Assembly (NCBI GenBank): GCA_029964075.1
Contig: CM057142.1
Coordinates: 38,442,392-38,506,391 of the forward strand
DNA length: 64,000 nt
DNA from: Patiria pectinifera
Taxonomy: Eukaryota > Echinodermata > Asteroidea > Valvatida > Asterinidae
Direction of reading: 5' to 3'
Of the stretch, positions 23,162 to 36,284 are shown one piece after another. The position numbers and the translations under genes are program-made. Every line of letters begins with the position of its first letter. Position 1 is the first letter of the stretch. Under the pieces are notes generated by a model that saw nothing but the letters and a program-made list of their open reading frames with translations, had not been told where the DNA came from and ran no database searches.

Positions 23162-24253
23162 ATGGCAGCTCGTGGTCGCTACGCTAGAGTGGCCCATAGA
23201 TCGAGAAAGGTTGATTGAGGCCTTCGAGGGAAACGAGCAAGACTACCTTCAGCTTGCGGTCAATTTGAACATCAACAAGTCTACAGCCAGATCAATTGTT
23301 GCAACATATTTGAGGACTGGAAGGCGAGAGACGCTGGCAAGAGGAGGAGCAACCCACAGCAAGATGGATGATGGCATGCGAAACCATCTGCAAGGCATCC
23401 TTGACGCTAATCCCGTCTTGACACTTCAACAAATGAAGGCTAGTTTGAGTGAGCATCTGCCAGAGAAGCCCCAGGTTTCTACTGCCACCATAGCCAGGGC
23501 CTTGGATGGGATGATGATTACACTGAAACTAGTGGAGGACGTCCCTGATGCAAGAAATTCCCCTGAAGTTCTTGATCAACGCGTCCAGTATGGTGAGTGG
23601 TTCCTGCAGCATGGTGTTCTGGCGCATCTAGTCTTCATTGACGAGACAGGTTATATAACGTCTGGACTCGACGCTCCCAGGGTAGAGCTCCACGAGGGAT
23701 CGCTGCAAGACGAGTCGTCGACAGACAACGAGGGAGAAATTGCAATGTCACCTTCGCTGTTTCTAGTGAAGTAGGCTTGGTGCACCACCGAATCGCATTC
23801 GAAACTGTGACGCGAGAGAGATTCGAGGAGTTTCTTGCGGACACAATTCAAGAGTGTGATGCAGTTTTCCCAGACGACGAACCCATTTACCTCATATACG
23901 ACAATGCGAGGCCTCACGTGCGAGCCCAACTCCCTGAAGGTGCCAACCCAATGATCCAGCTGAAGCGCCTCCCTCCCTACTCCCCACTCCTGAACAGCAC
24001 GGAGATGGCACACTCTGCATTCAAGGCTGCAGTTAAACGCATCCTTGGGTTACCTGAGTGGCAACAACGTGTCGGAGACAGACAGGCTGCCCAGCAAGCA
24101 GGAATGAACATGCAGCAGTGGAGGTGCGATCTCCTTCAACAAGCAGCCATCCAGAGCGTTGATGTCATCACCCAAGTGAAGTGCATGCAGTGGTACAACC
24201 ATACCCAAACATATATGCTAAGATGTCTGGCACGCCAACAGATTGATGGTTGA
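23162..24253 (+). pseudogene. DDE transposase (IS630/Tc1 superfamily), frame-disrupted
   Basis: Cut-and-paste transposase. The N-terminal part is a helix-turn-helix region (QLAVNLNINKSTARSIVATY, then LRTGRRETLARGGATH). The DDE_3 core shows HLVFIDETGY (first Asp), IYLIYDNARPH (second Asp) and LPPYSPLLNSTEMAHSAFKA (Glu), with 33 residues between the second Asp and the Glu by my count. Two lesions are visible. The first ATG (23162) is out of phase with the main frame, which resumes by about 23190. An extra AT at about 23655 (GGTTATATAACG) shifts the core. Downstream of it the expected GRAPRG and QRGRN motifs appear in the second frame. The stop is at 24251-24253. Confidence 0.8.
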
Positions 24254-25119
24254 GGAAGAAACAACATAAACAAAAAAAAGCAGGAAAACATAAAGAAACA
24301 CCCCATTCAAACACAATACAAAATTAGGTCTTGGTCAGTTAACCAATGAAGATCCCCCCAAACAAACAAAAAAGAATGAAGAAGAAAACAAAGAAGAAGA
24401 AAAAAACTCATTGGCCCCATGTAAAGTCTACTGGAAGCATAAATAAAGAAAACAAGGTTTGCCTGAATTAAAGTGAAGATACGAAACAGTTGCCTAGTAC
24501 AGTTTATCTGTTTATTCGTATTTCTTTAGTCGTACTTATTTGAATTCTCTTTAAGCGAAATTGATTGCCTCTTTACGAAATTGAAAAAAAAATTAAATCA
24601 GTAAAATCTCCAGTCGAATCAGCTTTGCTAAATTGAATGATGATTGTGTGTCACGAAAAAGAATGACGATATGCTAAATTGAACACAGTGCTAAAGGAAT
24701 TTGAATGACTCAAAACGAAATTGAATGGCCGAATTCTGAATTTGAAACGCAGTAACAACTGGAGAGGCAAAATAGCTTCAATTCGAACGCACGAAAATTA
24801 AATTGGCTGCTCATTTGCCGAAATTGACCGAGAAAACCTAATATTTAGTTTTTTTCGGCCAATTTCCTTAAATGATCATTCACTTCTGAAAATCGGTCAT
24901 TCATTTTCGTCTGAATTTGAGAATCGCTCAACTGAACTCGCGTTTCATTTTCGCTACCACAACATTCGATTCCATTTGAGTTCAATCAATTAAGTGACTG
25001 AGCAGCACCTTTCGTCAATGTCCATTCAGATTCGTTTACAAGACTTCCTTTTTTTTGGCTTTTAGAAGGCGATTTCAAACACTTACCATTCTTTATCTAT
25101 TTCGCGAAAAAAAATTGCT

Positions 25120-25154
25120 TGGCCCCCCCTCTAGAAAAACTCCTGGCGACGCCC
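25120..25154. mobile_element. right-end fragment of a GGCGACGCCC MITE
   Basis: CCCCTCTAGAAAAACTCCTGG followed by CGACGCCC matches the right ends of the elements at 43648 and 47754. The left part is absent. Confidence 0.55.
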
Positions 25155-25237
25155 ATGCTTATAACGATAAAACTTTTTCGGGGAGGGAGAGGGGGATTTT
25201 GCTTTGTTTTTTACCGTCTCTAAATCCGGGGATGAGT

Positions 25238-25421
25238 TATGTTCTTGTTATTTACTTTGGTTAATTAAATACGACAGGACTCACCTTATGTTGAGAATAT
25301 TCAGTTGGAACATTGATAGGAAAAACATGCAACCAACGAACCCCATGCAAAAGTTTACTCTTAGATCTGCTCAGTCAGTCTTGAAGTATAGTGAAATGTA
25401 AACATGCTGACATAGCCGACC
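25238..25421. repeat. dispersed repeat S, copy 1
   Basis: About 180 bp matching 42757-42937. Both contain ATGCAACCAACGAACCCCAT, ACTCTTAGATCTGC and ACTCACCTTAT / GCTCACCTTAT. The two copies bracket the transporter duplication. No coding signal. Confidence 0.6.
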
Positions 25422-25429
25422 GTAAGCTT

Positions 25430-26890
25430 GCTTCTCTTGCGTCTTAGCTTTTAGACGTCTCGACTGCGTTCCTCTGTGATACGCATGAGTAGACGCATTG
25501 TACTTCCACCGTGACTTTTGATTTAAATGACAAAACCTGTCCTTGCGTGAGGGCGTACTGTGCAAGGCGCTTATTGGCTCGGTAATCACACGTGACTGTG
25601 ACTTCAGCGCAGTCGAGGTCAGTTTACCAAGGGCATTTAACCGAAAATCAATCCCGTAAACTGGTGAAGATCTTTTCAACACGAGATGTTGTTTCTTTTC
25701 AATTTCTTTATAGACGTTCTCACAATAGTGAACTAACTCGCGCTAACCGCATCAATGGCATACGAATTGAAGACCTCAATCTCATGGCGAGATTTACAGT
25801 GAAATCTCGACAACTCAAACTCTGATAACAACAGTTAAGTCAAATAAAGAATTCATTGCTTTCAGCAGTAGGCCTATAACAATGATATACAACCCTCCTT
25901 AACTCAATTCATCAATTCAAGTTTAAACTCTGTAGATAATTCAGATAATTGTTCTTGTCTTTGTTTTTGTTTGTCCACTCATGTTTGTAAATTGTTTTTG
26001 TTTGTCCTGGCATGGCAATATAAACCTGTGGTTTCTGCATTTCCCGCCATATTGCTGTTTTAATTTAATATATGTAACGAGTCGTTAGGAAGGAGGGAGG
26101 CAGGGAGGCAGGGAGGCAGGGAGGAGGAGTCATTTTGAACCTGTTCCCTTGAGGTTTGACTTATCAAGATTTCACTGTAGTTAGACTAAACAAAAATCAG
26201 AGGATCAAACAAGGACTATATAGGGAAGGATTGAAATGAAATTCATGTGGACGGGTTGGTCGTATATTGGTCGTATAACACAATTATTGTGCCTCCTGCA
26301 TAACGACACAAACGTGAGAGCTAAAAGTGGCACGGAGCATATTAGACTCTACTAATTGCCTGCAAACTCAAGCCCTGCAAGTGCATGAACAACCGACACA
26401 ATCTGTACGGTTATGGTATCCGCCCTATACTGTCCCACCGTTTCGTACATTTCATATTTTGATCATAAAAATGATATCGCATATCTATCAAAGGATATTC
26501 AAATTTCAAATTTCCGTAGATACTAGATGACTTGTATGTTTTGAATAATCTGGCTTTTTCTTTTTAATATTTTGTTGGTCGTTTCTGTATTAGTTAAGGT
26601 TTTTTTTGCTGTGACTTAATTACTTACTTTTGTAAAGCTTTCTTCATGCAACCCTGCAGATCACGCAATAACTTATTCCATCGCAACCTATAGACCATTA
26701 TCATGTTGCAGCCATTTGATTTTTTTCCCATTCAGATCAATGTAACCGAAGCGAGGCTGGAAGGAAAATAGTCTGGTTCCTTTTTGCACAAAAACATTAT
26801 CATTAAGTACTGTTATTGGATACAGGGAACATGACTAAAATGTTGGACGCGTGATCTATACGCTAGCCTCACACTTAAGTTCGATGCATG
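25430..26890. other. intergenic stretch upstream of transporter segment
   Basis: No gene recognised. It contains a short GGAGGCAG minisatellite at 26091-26129. The rest is unremarkable AT-rich sequence. Confidence 0.35.
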
Positions 26891-26892
26891 GT

Positions 26893-26945
26893 CCACGTTT
26901 ATGGAACTCCTTTCCCGATGACATCAGGGCATTCTTACATTTATA
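26893..26945 (+). mobile_element. LINE reverse transcriptase C-terminal scrap
   Basis: The plus-strand frame PRLWNSFPDDIRAFLHL matches the C-terminal WNSLPDDIR signature of CR1/jockey-like LINE ORF2 proteins. Only the last few codons remain, followed by a stop. The left breakpoint of the transporter duplication lies within it. Confidence 0.55.
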
Positions 26946-28439
26946 AAGGATTTCTTCTCTCCCAGTATGTAACATAGCCATCCCTTCTTTACCATTTATA
27001 TGGTTTTTTTTCTTTCAATACATTGTATTCAATATTTAGTTTTCCTTCCGTTTTTATTGTTATCTTTGTGCATTTTTTCCTTTTAATCTTGCATCAGCTT
27101 GGTTACTTGCGTTGGTTTTGTTTGTCTTTTGTTTGTGTCTCCGATCGTGTCTGTCTTTTTGTTCTTGTGATTACGTTGTATTGTTTGTCCAGGCTGTTCC
27201 ACCTATACAAGCCTTGGCTTATGTGAACAGCCTTGTACTCTTCGATGCTACTCTTTTCTACACTTCGCTTGCTGTTAATCTTAATTTAAATACTTAGATT
27301 CAAAGCATTACCTTTATGGTAGTATTTACCTTCATATTTGTATTCGTTTATTTAAATACCACTGTATTATACTTTTATTATCCAAATTTGCATTGCTTTA
27401 TTGGAGATTGCTAAATAGATGTCAACTGATTTTAATTGAATTGAATTGTGTATTAATCTGTCTGTAATTATAATATACGACGATTTTTAATTGTTTGCAA
27501 ATTTAACTACGATTTGGCCTTTTGGCCATGAAAGTTAAACAAAATTAATCATGAATAATGAATAGTATAATGTATATTGTGCTCTCATCCCATGATGTTT
27601 CACTTAGTGTGCCATTATGATGTAAAGTACTGGCAGGAAGCGCACTTTAGTCGTCATTGGTGGCGTAAAGATAAAAATCTCTGTGAAAACGTAGACTTTA
27701 AGTGGATCTCCTTGAGCAGTTGACCAAATCCAAATTCAAATTATTATTTTTTTGTTTATCCGCTTTCGAAAAATCGCCTTGCCTACAGAAATATTGAAAA
27801 CATAAACGCGGGGGAGTTGTTATATACGTCACTCAATAATGCATCGTTTTAAGGTAGTTTATTTCCATAGGCTACCTTCCAACGAGCCCTTTGGTTTAAT
27901 AAAAGAGAATCCCCAAATTAAACGAGAGAATTGAAGTTTGATTAGGATTCTACCGATCCTTTACCGTAATGAGGAATCACGTGAGATTGTATTGTTTGGT
28001 ATTTAAGCTATGCCACTCTTCAAAGAAAAGAATGCTATCTGCGCGCATATAAGGGGCACCATGCCCATTCAACCGTCAGTGTTCAAAGTACACATTACAC
28101 TGGTATCAGTGACCAGGGTGGGGGAGCGCCATGTCCCTTAAAATGGAAAAAGTAGGGTGGGTGTCACGTGATTCCTCATTACGGTAAAGGATCGGTAGAA
28201 TCCTAATCAAACTTCAATTCTCTCGTTTAATTTGGGGATTCTACCTCACCATTACCTCCATTCAGAATCACGTGAGACTTCAAAGCTAAAGGACAGTGTA
28301 ATGTGTCCAAAACCAACCATAAAACAACCATAAAACACAGCAGTGTGTTCAACATGTGATTTAATTTTATTCACTTGAAATTAACTCATTGTCATTGCTT
28401 CCTAAAACTGAATTAGCAAATACTGTCTGTGGGGTTTCT

Positions 28440-29585
28440 TCCCCAATATTCCTTTTATAGAATTTTGCAAACGTGGCTGCGTTTGTCCATCCTGCTGTTT
28501 TTAAAATAACGTCAACAGGGATTCCCCTACTATTGGCTGCTGAGGTTGAAGCTGATCTGAAACTGTGGGCTTTGAAAGCAGATACATCGATGCCACTTTG
28601 AACTAAAACCTGCCTCAGCCACCTGCTAAGGGTCGCTGTACTTATCGCATTGTGTGGGGGTGCATAACTCAGAAAAAGCTTAAGATTACCTTTGCGTAAA
28701 GATTTTTAGTAATGTACGGACAACACAAAAAATTTTATCTGGCCGGTACATTGAAAAAATCACAATTGGTTGTGGCTTGCCCAACTTTGACGTTTTAGTT
28801 AAATCTGTAATTGTAAACTTAACGAGTGCGTCTCTAACAGTCATATTGTCTAGTCTGAGCAAAGACAATGTTTGAGCTCGTTGACCTGATGTTAACGCAC
28901 TGAGCGATACAAGTTTGTGACTTAGTTGTTGTAGACTAATTTCACTCAGGGGCTCTAGAGTACGGATGTACCGGAGCGCTTTGCTAACATCCCATGTGCT
29001 AGTGTAGCGAGGAAGCTGTGGTCTCAAGTTATATACTCCACGCATAAACCTTACAGTTAGTGGATGATTCCCAAATGTGGTATCATTGTTCATGCAAATT
29101 ATTGACGATAAAGCACACCTCGCTGTGTTAATGGTACTGTACTGGGCCCCGTTGTCAACCAGCTGGGTTAAAAACTGTAAAGCTGTGCTGAAAGGGGGAT
29201 GAATGGGATGGACTTGTTGTTCAGAACTGAAACGTAACCATTTGCGTAATGCTGAACTGTACTGTTTACGTGTCCCGATTCTCCACGATTGTATGATAAT
29301 GTTGATTGTCTCATCTGAAAGTCCTTTCTCAATGAGGGAGTTCCTGACAAGTGTGCCGCACACAGAGCTAGACTGGTTGCTAGTGGGTGTTGACGCTCTG
29401 GGTCGTGAGGTAGACGCAGGAGTGTCTTGGACTTGGGTAGTAGGACTGGCTCTGTTGTCAATAGACGTAGTAGTCTTGGGAACCAAAGCTGTGTTCTCCA
29501 GAAGGGGAAGATGAGCACTCCTGTAGCACTGTCCATTTCTATCTTCTGTAAGACTCTGTCGATTAGAGAAAAAGGTGGAAAACAA
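28440..29585 (-). other. DIRS tyrosine recombinase region (fossil part)
   Basis: Contains motifs of the DIRS/Ngaro recombinase family, including ALTSGQRAQTLSLLRLDNM and, further on, a HSFRSAST segment. Part of the fossil element described above; not a host gene. Confidence 0.7.
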
Positions 29586-30079
29586 TAAATAAGTTCATTT
29601 TCCCATGGCACTGAAAAGGCATCGCAAGTTTTTGCCTGTGGGTCTGGTAGCCAAGATATGAAAGATTTGATTTGGCAGTTTGTTCTGGAAGCAAACAGAT
29701 CTATAGTCGGTTCAAAACCCCAAAACGACATGACGTGGCAAAACACATTAGGGTCAAGTTGCCACTCAAGATTATCATTAAATGATCGTGATAGGGAATC
29801 AGCCATGGTGTTATTGACACCCGGAATGTGACGTGCAATTAACCATATGTCATGTTCTATTCACCACAGCCATATTCTCTTGGTTAGCTGATTAAGTTCC
29901 AATGAATGGCATCCACCCATATGATTTATATATGATACTCCAGTGGTATTATCCATTGATACGGATATGGTTTTACCTTCGACGTGCGATACAAACGAAC
30001 AAAGGCCATAGAAAACAGCCAACAGCTCAAGGTAATTAATATGAAATTGAGTTTCATTAGCAGTCCATCTTCCATTATA

Positions 30080-33000
30080 GTACAGGCAATATAAGGTTTG
30101 ACCTCAAACAAATTGCAACAGAATTTTTTTCACCACAGTGCATTTCTATAAGGTCCCTAAAATGACATACTAAAAGTCTTAAAAAATCGAGGTGGTGGAA
30201 ATATGCCTAATTTGCATAAATCCAAAATGGCCGCATATGTTAGGACTTTCGCATTGATTTGGTCATATTTCTCATACTTGGTGGATTTTAGAGGTACTTT
30301 AAACAACAGTTTTAGTCCTTTTACATTGATTTACTCATTATTCAAGTCCAAGGTAAATTCCAAGATCCCTATGTTTCCGAAATTTTCCAAATGCCGTATA
30401 ATTTGCATAAATGCCGTATATCAATTTGCCTAATTAAAGTTAAAATAATGGATGCCATGTGTGGACATGTACCAATTGAGTGTTCCCTGATAATCCAAGT
30501 CAAATTTCACACCACAGTACATTGCTATAAGGTCCCTAAAAAAGTTGTTAAAAATCCAAGTGGTGGAAATATGCCCAATTTGCATAAATTCAAAAGGCCG
30601 CTAATTATATGATTTTCATATGATTTGGCGCGGCCATAATAGTATATAGGCCGTTATGTACTTTTGCTTTTTTTTTGTTTAAGAAGTAATTTTTGCCATA
30701 ATTGGAAAGAGTTTACCTCCCTAAGCCGGAAATGCATTGGAGACATTTTTTTCCAAGCTACCGTATGGCGGCCTTCTTGAATTTCAAAATGGCCGCCATT
30801 TTGAGCCTAATTTGTATCATAACTTCGGACTTGATTGTCACATGAAGTTTATTTTGATGGCAAACCCCATGTTTTTGATACCAAGGAACCTGAGTACATT
30901 ATTGTTTATGGTGTACTCCAAATGGATGGCAGCCATCTTGGATATTTCAAATATATGGCCGCCATTTTCGGCTTATTTGCATAATAAATTTGGACTCGAA
31001 TGGCGTACGAAGTCAATTTCGGTGGCAAACCCCATACATTTGATACCAAGTAATCTTAATGACCCATTGCTGATGATCTATCCCAGATGGATGGCAGCCA
31101 TCTTGGATTTTTTTCTTCAAAATAGCCGCCATCTTGGATCTTATTTATAATAACATTGCACCTGAATGTCCTATGAAGTCCATGTATTTGAATGAACTCG
31201 AGTAAATCACTGTGGACGGGGTACTTACAGTTGATGGCAGCCATCTGTGATATGTCATAATTGCCGCCATTCTGAACTATTTGCATAATAAATTTGGACT
31301 TCAATGTCGTATGAAGTCACTATTGGTGGTGGCAAAGCCCATAAATTTGATACCAAGGAATCCAATTAGCACACTTAGGCATCCCAAATGGATGGCAGCC
31401 ATATTGGATATTCAAAAATAGCGGCCATCTTTGATTTCATTTAAATAATAAGGTGGCACCTGAATGTCATATGAAGTCCATTTTGGTGGCAAACTGCATA
31501 TGTTCTTGATACCAAGGAACCCAAGTTAATCATTGTTGATGGGTTACTCCACTGGGAGTATACCCCATCAACAATGATTTTCGTGGGTTCCTTGGTATCA
31601 AAAACATGGGGTTTGCCACCAAACTGAACTTCTTATGACAATCAGGTCCGAAGTTAGATACAAATTAGGCCCGAAATGGCGGCCATTTTGAATTCCAAGA
31701 TGACCGCCACATGGTAGATAGAAAAAAAATGTTACCAATGGATTTCCAGCTTTGGAAGGTAAAGTCTATCCAAATAATTATGAGAAAAATTCCTTTTTTA
31801 GCAAAGAAAACTGCAGTGGCCAAAAATATGACATAATATGCTATCTAGTAATAACTCTCGTCCTAAGTTGCTTTTCGGGGTACTTTAAACAACATTTTGT
31901 CATTTGACATTGGGGCCATTCAGTGTCAAATCACCCCCCCCCCAAAAAAAAACACTTTTAAATTTGAAACCCCAACCTCTTCAAATTGGATCATATTTAG
32001 TTTATGGGGTAATTTCGGCTGAAAAGCCGAAATTGTAAGTTTTAGCATCATCGGACAAACAGTTTTTGCGCTACCGCCCAGGCAATTTTGGTCAAAATGG
32101 ACATTGCTGCCATTTTTAAATGACCATATTTCTATAATCTGTGAGCCAAATGTGTTAATCTTAATTTTTTTGAAAGGTTACATCATGAGAAATCCAAATT
32201 TACCATTGTTTTTTTTTCATGTCGGGGTTATTTCAAGTATAATGACATTTTGACCTTTAATTTGACCTTGAATTTGACCTAGTGGATCACCCGACATTGA
32301 GACAAACCTGGATGAAAATTAAACCCCAAGATGTTCGCTACAAAATATCAAAAAATTGGGAAAGATATTTTTGGTTCGGTTTTTGGCTCATCTCAAAGTT
32401 GGCATACGCGGTGCAAAATGTGATATCCCTATGCAGTGTACTAGTGGATTTAAGGTTGGGATTTTTTTGTCCCTGAAATGTGTTTATGTACAGGGTGTCA
32501 CAAGACTGTTAAAATTATTCCTTTTATTTTCTGAGTTAATTCATCAATCACTAATTCTTTACGGCCGTAAAGTGTTATGTAACTTCGGAGGTGGGTGCTA
32601 GGTGAATTATGCAAATCGTAATTCCTTTTTCCTTTGTTGCATACCAATTCCGGGCTTGCACCCATGCGGGAGGGGTATAACACCCTCGGCCACGTATTTT
32701 CGGATTGAGGTTTGCGGTTGTTTGGTTTATTTCTTTCCAGTAATATTGATTTTTGTGATTTGTAACTCCTGTGTTGAATCCACTGTTCTCTTGAGTTATT
32801 CCTTGATTTTTGGTCCGAGTAGAGCGGCGCAAGGGTTCGCTCTGCGACACAGGGATATCACATTTTCCAACACTTATACCAACTTTGACAAGAGCTAGAA
32901 ACCTTAACAAAAAATATTATACCCCATAGGAAACATATGATCTCATAAGGTACCTCGGACTGGAATGATGATGAAATCAATGTCAAAGGACGAATTGTTG

Positions 33001-33799
33001 TTCAAAGTACTCCAAAAAGCAATGCAGGACAAGAGTTATGGCCAAATCAAAAATCATGTAATTAGTGGCCATTTTGAATTTATGCAAATTAGGCATATTC
33101 CACCACTTGGATTTCTTTCCTTTTTTTAAGGAACCTTATAGCAATGCACCATGGTGTGAAATTAATTTATGTACGTGACTGGACTTGGATTATCAGGGAA
33201 CATTTTATTGTGACATGTCCACACATGATAGCCATAATTTTAACTTTAATCTATGCAAATTAATAAATGGCATTTATGCAAATTATTATCGGCATATCGC
33301 AAATTTGGGAAACATAGGGATATTGAAACTTACCAAGGTCTAGAATAATGAGTAAATTCGCCTGATGATCGCCACGCAGTGTGCGTGTGCGTGAAACCAA
33401 TGGTAGTAGAATAGATTGAACCTATATGTTATATATAGATTCATATATATATCATATTGCAGATAGTATATATATATTACAGCATAATCAATGAATATAA
33501 ATCATCTACAGATCTTTTCTGAAGTCAATGGGCATCTCAATAATAAATTAAGATCAACTCTCTGTGTTTAGTATTAAATATATTGTTGCAGCATCACTAA
33601 ATATTCCATTATAAAGTAGCAAAAAAAGTGGTACTGGGTGTGGTTAAGAAACACATTAGAAAACTACTTTCCACCACTCGGATTTCTTAAGACTTTTAAT
33701 ATGTTATAGAGGAGATTTTTCTGAGTAATAACCTTTTTAAATGGTTTCTGTTGCAATTTGTTTGAGGTTACCCCTTAATTTTTCACATAATGCCTGTAC
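30080..33799. mobile_element. 3.7-kb TA-flanked inverted-repeat element nested in the DIRS fossil
   Basis: Ends start GTACAGGC at 30080 and its inverse at 33799, with TA on both sides (30078-30079, 33800-33801). Arms share CCTCAAACAAATTGCAACAG. Further inverted blocks lie inside (CAAGTGGTGGAAATATGCC near 30560 and its inverse near 33100), so much of it is a large imperfect foldback. No transposase frame was recognised. The TA duplication suggests Tc1/mariner-type mobilisation. Confidence 0.7.
30770..31735. repeat. ~170-bp satellite array, five direct units plus one inverted
   Basis: Each unit carries ATGGCCGCCAT or a variant, then a TTTGGACT..GAATG segment, GGTGGCAAACCCCAT, TTTGATACCAAG, and ends with ATGGCAGCCATCTTGGAT. 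Units start near 30780, 30957, 31125, 31258 and 31420; an inverted unit covers about 31560-31735. Divergence between units is high. Confidence 0.7.
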
Positions 33800-36284
33800 T
33801 ATTAGCTTTAAGATTAACTGTGGAGCAATAGGCCCCCCATCCACTATTGGATGCATCTGTCTCTATTTGCAAGTTGCTCACTTTAGGCAAAATAGAACGT
33901 GACGCACTGTGCAAATTGGACATCCACCACTGTAACTCACTTTTTGCTTCTTTTGTCAAAGACATTTTTGCTTGAAAATTTTTTCCGTTTTCCTTAAGTG
34001 CTGCATCTTTCCTAATTTCAAGATTCCTGTAAAACAGGGGACCCAATGGTACTCCTGGAAAGCAAGAAACCAGTTTCCCAATTACTTGAGCGACAAACTG
34101 TACAGTCGGCCATGTCTGGCTGACTAAGGAACGACATAACTTCACAATTGGTTCAATTTTATCAGCAGGAAGTCGGACTTTCATTTCATTTGAATTTATG
34201 ACGAACCCTAGAAACTGCAATTCATTTGTAGGGTGTAAGCAGGATTTTTTGTCATTGATGACGAAACCCAAATCATTCATTAGATTACATCGGGCGAGGA
34301 TGTTCTGTTTGCATTCCTCTTTAGTGTCGCCAATGAGTAGCGAATCATCAATATAGTTGGCAGAGATATGACCCAAATTGCGGAGTGATGCTACTGCTGG
34401 TTTCATAACCTTTGTAAAAATGCGTGGGGCACTTGTTAGTCCAAAACATAAGCAGGTAAACTGCCACAGTTTGTTTTGCCATTGGAAACGCAAGTACTTT
34501 CGATGTTCGCATGCCATGGGTATTGTAAAGTAGGCGTCCTTGAGATCAATGGATGCCATGTAACAATTGGGACGAATCAGAGTTAATGCATATTCAAAAG
34601 TTTCCATTTTGAAGTGATGGTATTCAACAAATTTGTTGAGGCCTTTCAAATTAATGATTGTTCGCATTGATCCATCTTTTTTGGGTCTGAGAAATATGTT
34701 CGATATGAACTGTCCTTTGCAAGGATTTACGTGAACAATTGCACCTTTGTCGCACAAAGCTTTGATTTCATCATCTACCATTTGTGACATAGTCTCGGGA
34801 AATTCCGCCGGTTTGGGCGGACAAGATTGATAAGGTATTTCCTTAAATTCAATATGGCAATGAGACACCGTGTCAAGAACCCATGCATCGGAAGTAATTG
34901 CTTTCCAATTCGACACAAAATGTCGCAGTCTGCCTGCGATTTGATTTTGACAATGTAAAGAGTACTTACTCCCTTTCTCAGTGGAGTTCTGTGTGTCGGG
35001 ACCTGCCGTTGGCGTAGGTTTGTCATAGCTGTTGTAGGTTCGTCTCTGATAACCATAGCTGGCAGTAGAGTTTCCTCTTCTGTAATAGGGCGTTCTCTGC
35101 TGACGACCACGATACATGTATCTGTGGTCGGAAGTTGGCCGGGTGAATCCGCCACGCCCACCTGGTTTGCGACCACCAAGTGCAAAGTCAGAGCCATATA
35201 CCTTGGAACTGATCTTGTTTGTTTCTTGAATTGCCTTGCATGATTGTACCAGGTCATTTCCAAAGAGCAAGTCAGTAACTGGAACCTGTGAGGAGCATAG
35301 TGGTGCATATCGAGCACTCAGATCTGGTCGAATAAAATCGCGTCTACGAATGTTAAGAAGCGAGTTCCCATGACCCATTATTGCTACCGCGTCAATCAGG
35401 GTTTTAATAAGCCCCGCGGTATCCAATGTATTGTTTGCTGCGGTCTTTGCATTCCGCATTTGCAACAATTGGTCTACTGCCTTAGTGGTTGCAATTGATG
35501 CACATACAAATGCCTCTTGTATTTTTTGGAATTTCACATCCCTTGTTCTCGTGCCTGGTTTGAGAAAGGCCCAAATTTCAGGGTTTACCTTTGTCAATGC
35601 AAGGTTCCCACAATTTTTAGGGCGGTCATATGTCTTCATTTTTTCGTTCAACTTTTCTTGTTGAATTTTACCATGTGCCAACGAGTTTATAGTTTTTGCC
35701 AACTGTTCATTGATAGCAGGGCCTTCTTTTTTATCGTTTTCAACGAGTGAGGCCATTTCAGAGAGGAGTTCATCGTCCTCTTGGTCAGTACCCGTAGGTT
35801 GAACTGAGTCAGTTTGCAACAGGTTAGTTACCTCATCTTCAGAGTAATAATCGCCCCTTTCGGGTACGGCTGTATTAGCACAGGATTGCTCGCCCTCTTC
35901 AGGTGCGAACTGAACTGAAGGCGCTGCCATGTTCGCAATTTCGCTGCTGAGCTTATTAGCGCCAGTGCTAGATTTGACAATGCGAGAAGCCGGCGCGTTT
36001 TGCTTGGCATAAGCCTCGGTGAGACTTGTGACCGTCTGCTGCAGATTATACACCATATCGCGCAAATCAGGCTCATCATCATCGGCGCTCTTGCGCTTTC
36101 GTGTAGGCGCTGATTTAGCTGAGTGCTTGCGTTTTTGCTTTGGCGCCGGTGTGGCAGGCTGCAGTGCTACCTGTGTCAGTTCAGACATCTCTGCATGCAG
36201 TTGTGCAGTAACTAATGCTTCGTCCTCGGACGGATTGGCATGAATTTCAATGGAACATAAGTCCGTCATTATAACAGTGGCCAC
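33800..36284 (-). other. DIRS gag-like and reverse transcriptase region (fossil part)
   Basis: The N-terminal part is charged and low-complexity (gag-like). The reverse transcriptase part shows DLKDAYFTIP, FGLTSAPRIFTK and NYIDDSLLIG, the last being the catalytic D-D box. Part of the fossil element described above. Confidence 0.75.

Larger units (their letters stand above)
22755..24838 (+). mobile_element. Tc1/IS630-type DNA transposon, near-intact
   Basis: 2,084 bp with perfect 40-bp inverted ends starting GGTTTTCTCGGTCAATTTCG, flanked by TA on both sides (22753-22754 and 24839-24840). It encodes a DDE transposase on the plus strand (23162-24253). The sequence between ends and gene is crowded with degenerate AAATTGAATGA / TCATTCGATTT words. 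Perfect ends argue for a fairly young insertion. Confidence 0.85.

Noticed and set aside
30203-31150. Frames of 73-137 codons near 30.2-31.2 kb
   Set aside because: They lie in the ~170-bp satellite inside the TA-flanked element, and similar frames repeat with each unit.
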